DNA of 64,000 nt from Myxococcus xanthus (GTDB taxonomy: Bacteria > Myxococcota > Myxococcia > Myxococcales > Myxococcaceae): the NCBI RefSeq assembly GCF_900106535.1, contig NZ_FNOH01000016.1, positions 151,187 through 215,186 on the forward strand, read 5' to 3'. The notes under the pieces are model-generated. The model was given only the letters and a program-made list of their open reading frames with translations. It had not been told where the DNA came from and searched no databases. A program made the translations under genes and the position numbers. Below are positions 43,821 to 52,650 of this stretch, piece by piece. Positions within the stretch are counted from its first letter, which is position 1; the number at the start of each line of letters is the position of its first letter.

Positions 43821-43830
43821 TCTCTAGAAA
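43802..43830 (+). promoter_or_regulatory. Sigma-70 promoter of tRNA-Asn
   Basis: Perfect TTGACA, a 17-base spacer and TAGAAA; the expected start is about 43837, 35 bases before the tRNA. The -35 lies within the first codons of the divergent rsmB gene. Confidence 0.7.
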
Positions 43831-43871
43831 GCGCCTCATCACGGCAACGCGGTTCCGCCGTGAGGACATAT

Positions 43872-43944
43872 TCCCCGATAGCTCAGCCGGTAGAGCGGGT
43901 GACTGTTAATCACTAGGTCCGTGGTTCGAGTCCACGTCGGGGAG
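43872..43944 (+). tRNA. tRNA-Asn (anticodon GTT)
   Basis: 73 bases, acceptor TCCCCGA/TCGGGGA, discriminator G, anticodon loop CTGTTAA giving GTT. CCA is not encoded. It marks the border between conserved core genes and the accessory region. Confidence 0.96.
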
Positions 43945-43951
43945 CTGAACG

Positions 43952-43986
43952 AAGGGCCCTACCAACCGGTAGGGCCCTTTTTTTTT
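43952..43986 (+). terminator. Intrinsic terminator after tRNA-Asn
   Basis: AAGGGCCCTACC pairs with GGTAGGGCCCTT around an AACC loop, followed by a run of T reaching 43986: a textbook Rho-independent terminator. Confidence 0.95.
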
Positions 43987-44180
43987 ACACGGGCCTCGCG
44001 ATGAATATCGCGGGGCCTTCGTGCTTAAGCCCCTGAATCACAAGGGATTCTGGCCCGCGGTGCTGAAGAGGGCGCTCTCGGCTCTCGCCATCGCAAAGCG
44101 AGATGCCCCTCTTCTCCACCGCCGATTGGGGTCTCTGAAGCGCTCTTTCGCCCGTTTTGGGGAGAGAGAGGCCGAGAGCG

Positions 44181-44218
44181 GTTAACAGGTGCTGTTAACT
44201 TTTGGGGAGGCGGTTAAC
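44181..44218. promoter_or_regulatory. GTTAAC palindrome cluster, operator-like
   Basis: GTTAACAG-GTG-CTGTTAAC is a perfect 8-bp inverted repeat (44181-44199), followed 14 bases later by a third GTTAAC (44213-44218). Spacing and symmetry resemble a dimeric repressor site with an extra half-site, or a recombinase core. No adjacent regulator gene is visible. Confidence 0.4.
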
Positions 44219-44616
44219 AACATTTCCATGGAGACCCGCTCTTTCCGCTCTGAGGTTTCTGGGAGGGCGTCTCTCTCTGGTTTTGGTTGCGTCTCTTACC
44301 TGCTTTGCTGGTCCCCAAAGAGGCGGCGCAAGGTCGGGTGGAGCCTTCCCCATCAACACTCAAAGTGAAGACACTTTCGGAAGCCTTGGATCAGCCGCCT
44401 CCGCCGCTGTTTCACGGGGGGCTCGTCCGTCACGCGAGGTGGACGGACCTCCCTTCCAAAGCCATCCGAGAGACTCCGAGAGCCCCAAGACTCCGCAGAG
44501 CCCCCTGCCGCATCGCGGAACTGCCAGGCCCTTCAGGGAGAACAGCCTCCTCCGGCCGGATTTGAATACGCTGCTCGATCACCTACTCCACTGGCGCTGA
44601 GGGAGCGTTTCACCCG

Positions 44617-44635
44617 GGACGCACGCAGTGCGTCC
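44617..44635. terminator. Stem-loop downstream of the STAND gene
   Basis: GGACGCAC-GCA-GTGCGTCC, a perfect 8-bp stem six bases past the minus-strand stop at 44641. No T run follows on the minus strand, so termination strength is uncertain. Confidence 0.4.
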
Positions 44636-44640
44636 TGGCC

Positions 44641-47600
44641 CTACTCGGACGAACCTTTCGGCTTGTCCGAGGCCCGCCCCGTCGCTCGGTGGATGTAAGT
44701 CCAGTCCTCCCCGTCGATGACGCGCTCCTCGCGAAACAACTTCGTCCGTCGATTGAACGCGGCGTCGCGGGCTGCGCTGACCTGCTTCTGGAGGTCCTTT
44801 TCGGAGCCAACCTGCTTCAGGCGCTCCAGCACGAGGTCGTGAGTCCAGATCAGGCGAGGCGTTTTTTCAGGAGATGAATAAGTCACCGTGACGAGCTCGA
44901 TGAAGCCTTCGACTGATTCCCGAAGTTTGAGCATCGCCACGAGAAAGGTACTGTCGGGCTGGACCCGAGCCAGAACCATGCTGAAAAGAGATTCGCCCTC
45001 GAAGAGTTTCGGCGGGCTCCAGAATCGACACAGCTCCTCCAACTGATCGGCGAGTCGCTCGCTCCAGATGGCCCGCTGTTCGTCCGAAGACCCTTGGTGC
45101 CACAACGCCGACCAATACTCATGGAAGTCCATGTTGATGGTGGCCGTCAGGCTCATGAGCACCTCAAAGAGCGGCTGCAGATCCTCTGGTTTTGTCCCCG
45201 CGCACAGAGACTGCCACTGCTGCAGGAGCACCTCAGGCGCCTCGTCTCCCACGGAGTACGCGGCGCGCCAGGCGCTCTCGAACGCCGCGTGCGTTGGCAG
45301 GGAGCGGACGTGACCAGCCGCGGCGCGCCAGACCGGGTGGATGCCGCCCTGCAATCCCAGCCACCACAGAGGTTGCGGATTCCCGAAAGAGACCTCGAGG
45401 CAACGCATGAAGGTTTCCGGTGAAACGATCTTCTCCAGCTCCGCCGGTGACAAGCCGAGCCCATCCGCCCGCCCGCAAATCGCCTCCACCAGAGAGGGAG
45501 GCACGAACCGACTCGTCAGGGCGACTGCGCGGATCCACTGCCGATCCCCTCGCGCCTCGTTCACCAGAGCAAGCACGGCATCACGCTCGGCAGGCAACAG
45601 GTTGTCCCAGTGCTCGATGAATGCCCTGACGTTAATCAGCGTGAACCCGGTGTCCTCGTGCTGCAACAACTCGGGGAGCAACGACCCACGCTCAGTCGAG
45701 TCCGTTGGAACGACCTCGAGCAGGAAGTCAGCGACCGCGAGCGTGTCCCCGGCGGGGAGCGTTTCCCTCAAACCCCTCTTCACCCAACGGAGCCAAGCCC
45801 AGCAAATGTTACGCTGGACATCCTGGGACAGATACTTCCGGGCGTTGTGGAAAAACCCGTAGATGGTGTCCTCGCCGAGCGTCAAGCGAAGCGGCGGCGC
45901 GGCGTCCAGAACCGTTGGTAGCAGCGCGCCCCACAGCCGCCACCGCTCGCCCTGGTCCTTGGCTGATCCCTCTTCACCTTCGAACTCGAAGTGCCACATC
46001 ATCCAGGAGATCCCCGCAGCGCCGATCGGGACGGATGCCGCCCGCGTGAGTCCCTCCAGGAAGAATTGCCGCAACTCCGGGGAATAGGACGGCCAGCTGA
46101 GGATCGCTCCCTTGAACGCGGCAGCGAGCACGAGCGGGTGGTCACCAAGTATCGCGTTCCACGTTCTCTCCGATTCCTGCGAGGCGAGCGACATATACCG
46201 CTTCGCGGCTTTCGCTCGGATGAAGACCTCCGGGAAGCGCAGGCCGTGCTCAACCACCGCAAGGGTGGTGGGACCTTGGAGCGCCCTCCACACCTTTTCG
46301 GGTGTATCAAGCTCGGTGGGCGAGAGAGCATCGCCCCCGTGCATTTGGTCGCGGAACATCTCGTCCCAAGACCTGTGCGGCGGGAACCACGCCTGCCCTC
46401 CATGAAAGGACACCAAGGCGCCACTTCGTCCGCCGTTGGCGAGCCATCTCCAGACCATCGCTTGGTCGGATTTGTCCAACCGCGAATGTTGAAACAGCAG
46501 GAACAGGAGAGCTTCGTCCGAAACCGCAGGAAAAATTGAGTGCAACGCGTCGAGCCCGATCCGAAGAAGCCGCTGCCGGTCGTCCTCCGCCGTGTATTTC
46601 TCGAACAGGCGCGCAAGCCCCCGCGTCGCCGTTGGCGCGGCGTTCACCCCGAGCCCCGCAGTGGCCCGCTCCAGCATCGACCATAGGTCACGCCGTTGCC
46701 CTTGGGGCAACGGCGCCAACAGACTACGGGCGGCCTCCTCGTAATCCGGATGCGCGAAGAGGAGGAGATCTCCGTCGCGGCGGATCCAACCTCTGCGCTC
46801 CAAGTCATCGAGAAGATCGGAATACGGCTCGGGCAACCGCGGCGGAGGCGAGTAGGTTGGAAAGGGGGGCTCGCTCTCGGACGAGAGGAGTCCGCCGACA
46901 TTCGACTTGTCGAGCCCCGGCCGGTCTTTTCGGTCCGTCATGAGAAAGGCTAGGTCATCCAGATGGATTGGCCGCATCGCGGTCGTGCTGATGCCGAGCG
47001 CACGCACGAGCCGGGCCATCTCCGCCGTGGGACGAACCTCGGCCGCCAGCGCGATAGCGTTGACACGCGCTTTGCTGTCCAAGTCCTCCAGGCGTGTCTC
47101 GCCTTTGGGAAAGTTGCGGGCAAGGTGCCGCAGTTGCCCCGGCTGCACGAGGAAGTCAGGAACGAGTGCGCGCAGGTGTGCGGAGTACCGCTCGCGCTCC
47201 ACCTCAGAAAGTCCGGCGAGTTCCGCGTGCTTCTGCCAGATCCGGTTCGCGAGCGCGGGATCCCGAACCGTGAGATCTACCCAGGGGAACCCCTCCATCG
47301 GAGTCGGAATACCGTCTGCGTCCAGCATGTCGCGCAGCGACTCCTTTGACGCTGTGACAATGAGCAGGCAGTGCTCCGGCAGCTCGCGGATCACCTGCTC
47401 CACCGCCTCCCAGGTCTGACGGACGGTTCCCGACGCGGCCGCCTGCTCGAATGCATTTTCGATGATGAACAGGCGATCAAATTCACCCGCAAGAAGAAGG
47501 AAGCGGGTGGCCTCCTGAGGATCTCCCCGCCGGATTTCGAACCCCCGATTCTGCTGAGCTTGGGCGAGCCACTTGGCAAGGAAGGTCTTTCCGCACCGAC

Positions 47601-48423
47601 TTGGGCCGGTGAGCAGAAGAACGCGCTTGTCCCGCAGCCTGTCGAGCAGCGTCCTCTCTTCCGGCCTCTCGATGTGCTCCGCCTCTTCGTTGAAGACGCG
47701 CGACCCGGCGCTCTCATACAGAATCTTCCGGAGCCCGGGGGCCACGTCATCGCGGTCGGGGACCTTCTCACGGACGTAGTCCACCATCCGCCGGAACACA
47801 TGGTCGGCCTGGCTCGCCGGCACGCGATTCAGGACGAGCAACCGCCGGCATTCGGCCTGGATGCGCTCGCGCGTCACTCCCTCGAAGATGTGGATGCGCC
47901 GTGTGAGCCGAAAGACATCGTTGTAGTTCAGGCTCAGGGTCGAACGATGGGTGAGGCGCTTCTTCTCCAGATCGGTTCCTGCCGGCAGTCCGGTGACGTC
48001 AGAGACCTTCCGCAGGAACTCACCCGCTTCCGCTCGTTCGAGCCCGCGCTCACGCTCGCCTACCGTATTCGTGCCGTCGGAGACCAGCCGCCGGATGGAA
48101 TCGGTGCACCGCCCACCCGCGACAATTAGCGCGCTGCTCTGCGGATTGGAGAGCAACCGCTCAAGGAGCGAATTGGAAGCCTCTCGGTCGGGGAATTTCC
48201 ACAGCCACTCCAGCAGAAGGGTAAGGTCCAGGTCACCTCGCTCGCTCTTACTCTGGATTTCCACCTTCCAGGATTTGGCCGGAAACGTGGCTTCCGCATC
48301 CTCGCCCCCTCGCGGCTCATTCACCAGCGCCAGCGCAGGCTCTTCTGCATGGAGCAGAAAGAACCAAACGCCCGCTTCGTATTGGTACGTATAGGCGGAA
48401 GTGCTCGTGATGGGGATCGACAT
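44641..48423 (-). CDS. STAND-type NTPase with nuclease-like N-terminus, probable antiphage protein
   Basis: 1260 residues. Residues 8-110 look like a Cap4/DUF4297-type PD-(D/E)xK nuclease: YTYQYEAGVWFFLL, then Glu36/Glu41-Asp42, then VEIQSKS with Glu55, Gln57 and Lys59. The NTPase follows: Walker A GPSRCGKT at 273-280, a hydrophobic strand LFIIEN near 318-323 in the Walker B place, and sensor LLIVTASKE near 352. A winged-helix-like region (DLERRGWIRRDGDLLLFAHP) and about 700 residues of helical repeats form the sensor part. This effector-NTPase-repeat order is that of Avs and related STAND defence proteins, which oligomerise on a phage protein and cut DNA. It appears to be a single-gene unit. 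The family call is by layout; the trigger is unknown. Confidence 0.75.
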   Translation of the reverse strand: MSIPITSTSAYTYQYEAGVWFFLLHAEEPALALVNEPRGGEDAEATFPAKSWKVEIQSKSERGDLDLTLLLEWLWKFPDREASNSLLERLLSNPQSSALIVAGGRCTDSIRRLVSDGTNTVGERERGLERAEAGEFLRKVSDVTGLPAGTDLEKKRLTHRSTLSLNYNDVFRLTRRIHIFEGVTRERIQAECRRLLVLNRVPASQADHVFRRMVDYVREKVPDRDDVAPGLRKILYESAGSRVFNEEAEHIERPEERTLLDRLRDKRVLLLTGPSRCGKTFLAKWLAQAQQNRGFEIRRGDPQEATRFLLLAGEFDRLFIIENAFEQAAASGTVRQTWEAVEQVIRELPEHCLLIVTASKESLRDMLDADGIPTPMEGFPWVDLTVRDPALANRIWQKHAELAGLSEVERERYSAHLRALVPDFLVQPGQLRHLARNFPKGETRLEDLDSKARVNAIALAAEVRPTAEMARLVRALGISTTAMRPIHLDDLAFLMTDRKDRPGLDKSNVGGLLSSESEPPFPTYSPPPRLPEPYSDLLDDLERRGWIRRDGDLLLFAHPDYEEAARSLLAPLPQGQRRDLWSMLERATAGLGVNAAPTATRGLARLFEKYTAEDDRQRLLRIGLDALHSIFPAVSDEALLFLLFQHSRLDKSDQAMVWRWLANGGRSGALVSFHGGQAWFPPHRSWDEMFRDQMHGGDALSPTELDTPEKVWRALQGPTTLAVVEHGLRFPEVFIRAKAAKRYMSLASQESERTWNAILGDHPLVLAAAFKGAILSWPSYSPELRQFFLEGLTRAASVPIGAAGISWMMWHFEFEGEEGSAKDQGERWRLWGALLPTVLDAAPPLRLTLGEDTIYGFFHNARKYLSQDVQRNICWAWLRWVKRGLRETLPAGDTLAVADFLLEVVPTDSTERGSLLPELLQHEDTGFTLINVRAFIEHWDNLLPAERDAVLALVNEARGDRQWIRAVALTSRFVPPSLVEAICGRADGLGLSPAELEKIVSPETFMRCLEVSFGNPQPLWWLGLQGGIHPVWRAAAGHVRSLPTHAAFESAWRAAYSVGDEAPEVLLQQWQSLCAGTKPEDLQPLFEVLMSLTATINMDFHEYWSALWHQGSSDEQRAIWSERLADQLEELCRFWSPPKLFEGESLFSMVLARVQPDSTFLVAMLKLRESVEGFIELVTVTYSSPEKTPRLIWTHDLVLERLKQVGSEKDLQKQVSAARDAAFNRRTKLFREERVIDGEDWTYIHRATGRASDKPKGSSE

Positions 48424-48521
48424 TCGGGTCTTCGTCCGGGCAGCAGATTAGGTGGCAGCTTCGCTTGCGCGCCATCCGGCAACTGCCTGGCGCGCGCTGG
48501 GCGACAGCTCTCAATTCAGGG

Positions 48522-48610
48522 CCAGTACCGCTCCACCTCATGGAAGAACTGGATGAGCGAGTAGTGCAGAAGCGACAGGCAGGACTGCATGTACCGGCGG
48601 GCGCGGAGGA
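48522..48610 (-). pseudogene. Dispersed gene-tail fragment, copy 1
   Basis: On the minus strand it reads LRARRYMQSCLSLLHYSLIQ then FFHEVERYWP and a stop, the C-terminus of an unknown protein whose better copy is at 52404-52650. The 89 bases 48522-48610 match 52410-52498 with about 12 mismatches and no gaps. The sequence 5' of it (to about 49009) may be further decayed parts of the same or another gene (ARFFEAVFGAQRERL) but is not a readable frame. It lies between the STAND gene and the ABC-3C ATPase. Confidence 0.65.
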
Positions 48611-49015
48611 GAAGACGAAAGCGGTTGATGAGGAGGCGCCTGACTCATGCCGGGATGATGCCGCCTTCCCTACTCCCCTCGTCAAGCCGCTACTCCGGCT
48701 CTTGGTGAGTCTCTCTCTCTGAGCACCGAAGACTGCCTCAAAGAATCGCGCCACGCCCGCGCCTCTCTGCCTCCACTCGCGGGCAGAGACTCTCCAGATG
48801 GCGCTTGTCCACAGCTTCGGGGGCCGCGCGCTCGAAGGCAGAGTGCAGCCGATTGGTCCATACCACTCAGGGGTTAGGCCCAGCGTCGAGTTACTCCATG
48901 CATGCAGCGCACCGAGCTCAAGTGTGCCGTCCGAGTCCGTGCGAAAATCACGATCATTCGCTTGGGTTCCAGATAGTCCCAAGCCTCTTCGCTTTCGTGC
49001 TACACGCACGCCCCA

Positions 49016-50809
49016 CTACCAAGCAGCCATCTTGAAAAGCCGACCTTCAGGTCCTTCATCATGGAGCCTGAGTACAATTTCCCCGTCGGCAAACATTGGC
49101 CCATCGCTCTCGGCTCTCGCCGGAAGCTCAGAATCAATAAGCGTGACAACAAATTGAAGTCCAATATTCGCATACTTGCGCATAACCGCAAGCAAGTTGG
49201 TCTTCTTCCGGTCATCTAGCGACTCAAAGACCCCATCGTGATACACGAACCGAGGCGCCCTTTTATCGAGACCAGCGCGAAGCACCGCCATATCGAACGC
49301 GACGCACAAGAGCTTTCTGTAGGTATGCCCCAAGTCAGCACTCGTCGCGTTGCCAGACTCATCAAGAATCTCCGCTCGAAACTCCAGGTGCCCTTGCTGG
49401 TTCGGAGCGACACTGAGAAGCGCTTTACGGTCGATAACGTCTTCGACGATTTCGCTAAAGTAAATACGGATTGACGAAAACAAACTATTCCCATCCGAGT
49501 TCTGCACCTCAACGTCCTTTTCGACCTCAGTTTGCAACCGCCCCTTCTCATCAGTAAGGGTTCGAATCTCTGTACGCATCTCCTGCAGACGATGAAGATA
49601 GCCGCGCTGGCGCTCAAGCGACGTGATGTCCGCATTCAAACCGACGAGTTCCTCGGAGACCCGTCGATATTTCGCGAAGACATCAGTACCCGTAAGAAAC
49701 GCCAGCATCTCAGACCGTCGCCTTCCAAGTTCAGCGAGCTCGGCCGCCACCCTCTTCAGCGAGGCTTCAATTTCAATTCGTTCTTCTTGCAGATATTGTC
49801 GGCGCTCGTCGGTGATCGCCCGATTAAACGAAATCAACTGCTCGTAGTCCTTCTTCAACTGTCCCGGAAACGTCACTCCCACCTCAGCAAAGAGCCGCTG
49901 AGCGTCATCCGGATCAAAAAGGACTTGTTCCTCTTCCAGTGACGCATCGATTTTCCTCTTCGCATGCGCCAGCGAATAGCGCTCAGCATTAAGCACAGCG
50001 ATTCGCGCATCAACATCATCAGCAATAGCTCTAGTTCTCTCCTTGTCCGCGCCTCGAAAATCAAAGGCATTAAGCAGCCCTTGCTTCTTCTCGGCCTCCT
50101 TCTGCTTCAAGAGGAGCATCCCCTCAACCTTGCTAACATCCTCAACAGAGCTACCGATCTCCGCTCGAATGGCCTGCACGGTCGATTGCTTTTCAGAAAG
50201 CTCTGCCTCTTTTCTATAAAGCCCCTCAACAAATGCAGAATTAAACCCAAGGACATGAGCAAGAAACGGCTTCCAGTCCACATGTTTATGGCCGTTTCGA
50301 AGCTGAAAAACATCACGGTAGTCATCCTGAGTCCTCAGCAAATAGCCAAGCGCCCTCCTATAACTCCACGGACTAATTGCTCGCAAATCCAGAATACCAT
50401 CAAGCAAGTCCTTCGCTCGCTCGAAAGGAACATCAACATGGTCCCATTGCGCAACTGGCAACTCCGCATAGTTCTGCGAACGAGCATGATGCCGTTTGAA
50501 GGCAACTTTCGTAGGCTCACTCACACCGCGCCGCACCGTCACATATGAACCGTCGAGCAACTCTATTTCGATCAAGAACACAAAACCATCAAACATCTGC
50601 CGATGCTTAAAAAGGAAGAATCTCGGATCCCGACCGGAGAGCAGACAAAAATCCACAAGCCGCCCCAACGTGGTCTTGCCCAGATTGTGCGTATCCTTCG
50701 TGCGATTCTGCGGCAGTCGAATTTCCGCAAATACAACACTCAGACCAGGCAAGAAATCAACTGGCCCAAAAACAGCCGGGCGATTCGAATAAATCCTAGA
50801 GAGTTTCAT
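49016..50809 (-). CDS. ABC-3C system ATPase (DUF2326)
   Basis: 597 residues, SMC/Rad50-like. The P-loop is late and divergent (HNLGKTTLGR, residues 41-50). Residues about 200-430 are coiled coil with a small hairpin (SEKQSTVQAIRAEIGSS, RIEIEASLKRVAAELAELGR). The C-terminal DUF2326 region has LGHTYRKLLCVAFDMAVL and PRFVYHDGVFESLDDRKK, the Walker B side. These ATPases are the motor/sensor of ABC-three-component conflict systems. The start overlaps the end of the middle-component gene by 14 bases, so translation is coupled. Lower GC and AT-rich codons set it apart from core genes, pointing to horizontal transfer. Confidence 0.88.
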   Translation of the reverse strand: MKLSRIYSNRPAVFGPVDFLPGLSVVFAEIRLPQNRTKDTHNLGKTTLGRLVDFCLLSGRDPRFFLFKHRQMFDGFVFLIEIELLDGSYVTVRRGVSEPTKVAFKRHHARSQNYAELPVAQWDHVDVPFERAKDLLDGILDLRAISPWSYRRALGYLLRTQDDYRDVFQLRNGHKHVDWKPFLAHVLGFNSAFVEGLYRKEAELSEKQSTVQAIRAEIGSSVEDVSKVEGMLLLKQKEAEKKQGLLNAFDFRGADKERTRAIADDVDARIAVLNAERYSLAHAKRKIDASLEEEQVLFDPDDAQRLFAEVGVTFPGQLKKDYEQLISFNRAITDERRQYLQEERIEIEASLKRVAAELAELGRRRSEMLAFLTGTDVFAKYRRVSEELVGLNADITSLERQRGYLHRLQEMRTEIRTLTDEKGRLQTEVEKDVEVQNSDGNSLFSSIRIYFSEIVEDVIDRKALLSVAPNQQGHLEFRAEILDESGNATSADLGHTYRKLLCVAFDMAVLRAGLDKRAPRFVYHDGVFESLDDRKKTNLLAVMRKYANIGLQFVVTLIDSELPARAESDGPMFADGEIVLRLHDEGPEGRLFKMAAW

Positions 50810-51044
50810 TGGATCCTAGGTATTCGATTGAGTCGTTCTTGGGCCGGTACTCAATAAGTCCGAGCAAGAACAGCAAATTGAGGGCAGGCAGAACAAGAAC
50901 ATCGCTTCCAGCAACGACCTTGTTAACGTGTTTCCGCAAAGCATCGTACTCCTCAAACCGCTGCGTCTTCAGTCGCCGCAGAAGCACCAACGACACTCCG
51001 ACCACCGTCCGATCTGGGTGCGAATGTTTAGTCGGTCGAATCAT
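50796..51044 (-). CDS. ABC-3C system middle component (MC6-like)
   Basis: 82 residues from ATG 51044, preceded by AGGTGG. It begins MIRPTKHSHPDRTVVGVSLV and ends in LPALNLLFLLGLIEYRPKND, with a YL-type end: the small winged-helix-like middle component, closest by eye to type MC6. In ABC-3C systems it bridges the ATPase and effector. It overlaps the effector gene at its 5' end (17 bases) and the ATPase gene at its 3' end (14 bases), giving one compact operon. Confidence 0.85.
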   Translation of the reverse strand: MIRPTKHSHPDRTVVGVSLVLLRRLKTQRFEEYDALRKHVNKVVAGSDVLVLPALNLLFLLGLIEYRPKNDSIEYLGSNETL

Positions 51045-51990
51045 CGCCACCTGTTGTACCAATGTCACAATGCCAATACATGTAAAACAGCATAGCTCGC
51101 GTCAATCGCTTATTCGACCGCAGCACCGGATCCCGCCCAAACAAGAGATCGGTAAGATATTCGAGCACGTCATCAAACGACTGATGAGATTTTCTCTTGG
51201 CGGTAATTTTGAGCTGAAACTCCATCACCACGGTCTCATAGAGTCGACGCAATTGTAAGTTTTCCGGGGCTGCAAGGAACGCTTGAATCTGCGTGGTATC
51301 CTTCAGGTAGTTTCGCCGTTGCTGTCGAGCGTAATCCTCCGACATATTGTTGAGCGAGTTCTTGTCCGCATAGGACACGCGTGGCGTCGGTGGACTGTCG
51401 ACGGCGGCCTGAATGACTTGTTGGTTACGGGCGAATGCCTCTACCAGTTCCGCTAACTCGTCGGGGCTGACTATGAGTGGCGAATCAACGGGGTCGATGT
51501 TCGCCAGTGTTGCGACCTGCGGAAAGGTCTTGAGCCACATCTCCAGTTGCTCAACGCCGCACAGATAGAGCGACCCGTGAGGAAGGCCGCACTCCCTAGA
51601 AAGGAGCCCACGAATCGCCTCGTCGGCGTTCCCAGCCAATCGACGATTCGAAAAGAGCATATAGTGGTCGAGTGCGTTCGCCGCCCTAAGGCTCTTGATT
51701 CGAGGAATCTCCTTACCGAGCACAGTTTCGGTCGTCGCTTCGCCGAAGAAATCCGCATCCGAGAATGTCTTGTTGACTCCATTCGTGTGCTTGGCCTGCA
51801 CGATAACAGTGCCGCGCCAAGGCGCTGACCTACTTGGAAGCAATTCTGCCGTGCCTATGAACTTCGCGTCCCGCCCCCCGTCGGGCCCCTTCGAAAAACC
51901 CTGTACAGAGATACCGAGCAACTGTTGACAAAGAAACACTACAAGGCTCTCAAACTGCTCCGGACTCAGGTCGGCATAGGAGTACTTCAC
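51028..51990 (-). CDS. ABC-3C system effector: Mrr-like nuclease plus ABC-3C C-terminal domain
   Basis: 320 residues from GTG 51990 (GAGGGC 9 bases upstream; a longer frame to 52059 lacks a ribosome site). Residues 1-75 are an Mrr-type PD-(D/E)xK nuclease: Glu14 in LSPEQFESLVV, Asp41 in GPDGGRDAKF and QAK at 65-67 in TVIVQAKH. The last 70 residues (VLEYLTDLLFGRDPVLRSNK, RLTRAMLFYMYWHC) match the ABC-3C C-terminal domain that recruits the effector to the ATPase. The predicted action is DNA cleavage when the ATPase senses invasion. All four catalytic residues are present, so it should be active. First gene of the operon. Confidence 0.88.
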   Translation of the reverse strand: MKYSYADLSPEQFESLVVFLCQQLLGISVQGFSKGPDGGRDAKFIGTAELLPSRSAPWRGTVIVQAKHTNGVNKTFSDADFFGEATTETVLGKEIPRIKSLRAANALDHYMLFSNRRLAGNADEAIRGLLSRECGLPHGSLYLCGVEQLEMWLKTFPQVATLANIDPVDSPLIVSPDELAELVEAFARNQQVIQAAVDSPPTPRVSYADKNSLNNMSEDYARQQRRNYLKDTTQIQAFLAAPENLQLRRLYETVVMEFQLKITAKRKSHQSFDDVLEYLTDLLFGRDPVLRSNKRLTRAMLFYMYWHCDIGTTGGDDSTD

Positions 51991-52084
51991 GATTATGGCC
52001 CTCAGCGCTTCTCCCGAATATCCAACGACAGCCCCGCCCCCTGCAGCTACTAGGCACATTTGCTGTGAGACCGTGCCTACAAAA

Positions 52085-52114
52085 ATTCGACCACTGCGGC
52101 ATACATACAGTCAA
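52085..52114 (-). promoter_or_regulatory. Candidate promoter of the ABC-3C operon
   Basis: On the minus strand: TTGACT, an 18-base spacer and TCGAAT, giving a leader of about 90 bases before GTG 51990. Five of six bases match in the -35; the -10 is poorer. Confidence 0.35.
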
Positions 52115-52403
52115 GGCCGCCGCCAAGAGGCGAGCCACGTAGGGAGAGGCCATGCGCAAGACAAACCGGCCAAGGCTAGAGCCAGATGGGCCCAGACACA
52201 GCCGACACCATGTAAATCCTCGTTGCAGGACTGATAGCAGAGCCCGTCGGCCCCCTGGACGGAGACCGACGGGTCCTGCACATGGGTATAGCCACACCCA
52301 GCAATAGGCTCATGCCCGGGGTGCGGCGATACCCATGCGTACCGCTATCGCCGTAAACCGCGCTCCGGAGGCCTACTCAGCACACGGTCGGACCAAGGCC
52401 CAG

Positions 52404-52650
52404 TCAGGACCGGTACCGCTCCGCCTCATGGAAGAACTGCGTGAGCGAGTAGTCCAGCAGCGCCTGGCGGGACTGCAGGTAGCGGCGGGCCCGGAGGAAG
52501 GGCAGCCAGACGCGCTTTCCCACGCGCACCTGGGACTCCTCCATTTTCGCCCGCAGCACCCACGTTCCGCCCAGCCGCCGCACCAGCGGCACGACGTCTG
52601 GGTAGTTCCACAGACCCGAAGCGGTGTGCCCGGCGATGCTCTCCTGCTAC
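52404..52650 (-). pseudogene. Dispersed gene-tail fragment, copy 2 (best preserved)
   Basis: An in-frame stop lies just upstream, so this is a 5'-truncated relic. It reads ESIAGHTASGLWNYPDVVPL, VRRLGGTWVLRAKMEESQVR, VGKRVWLPFLRARRYLQSRQ, then ALLDYSLTQFFHEAERYRS and a stop. I do not recognise the family, though the GAYLG...RRLGG...EESQVRVG pattern looks typical of myxobacterial proteins of unknown function. Copies 1 and 3 share parts of it. It sits upstream of the ABC-3C effector. A short protein from an internal GTG (52592) is possible but unsupported. Confidence 0.65.

Larger units (their letters stand above)
43987..44640. other. 654-bp gene-poor stretch after tRNA-Asn
   Basis: I find no convincing gene. 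Two overlapping open frames (44202-44600 and 44287-44565) have no ribosome site and no recognisable protein character. The stretch holds a palindromic GTTAAC cluster (44181-44218) and a stem-loop (44617-44635). No integrase and no second copy of the tRNA-Asn 3' end were seen. Confidence 0.5.

Noticed and set aside
43937..43944. Search for an attR copy of the tRNA-Asn 3' end in the island
   Set aside because: No second copy was found by eye up to the right edge, so an integrated element with defined ends cannot be claimed.
44202..44600. Two overlapping plus-strand frames after tRNA-Asn
   Set aside because: No ribosome site, Ser/Pro/Arg-rich without structure, mutually overlapping; more likely non-coding.
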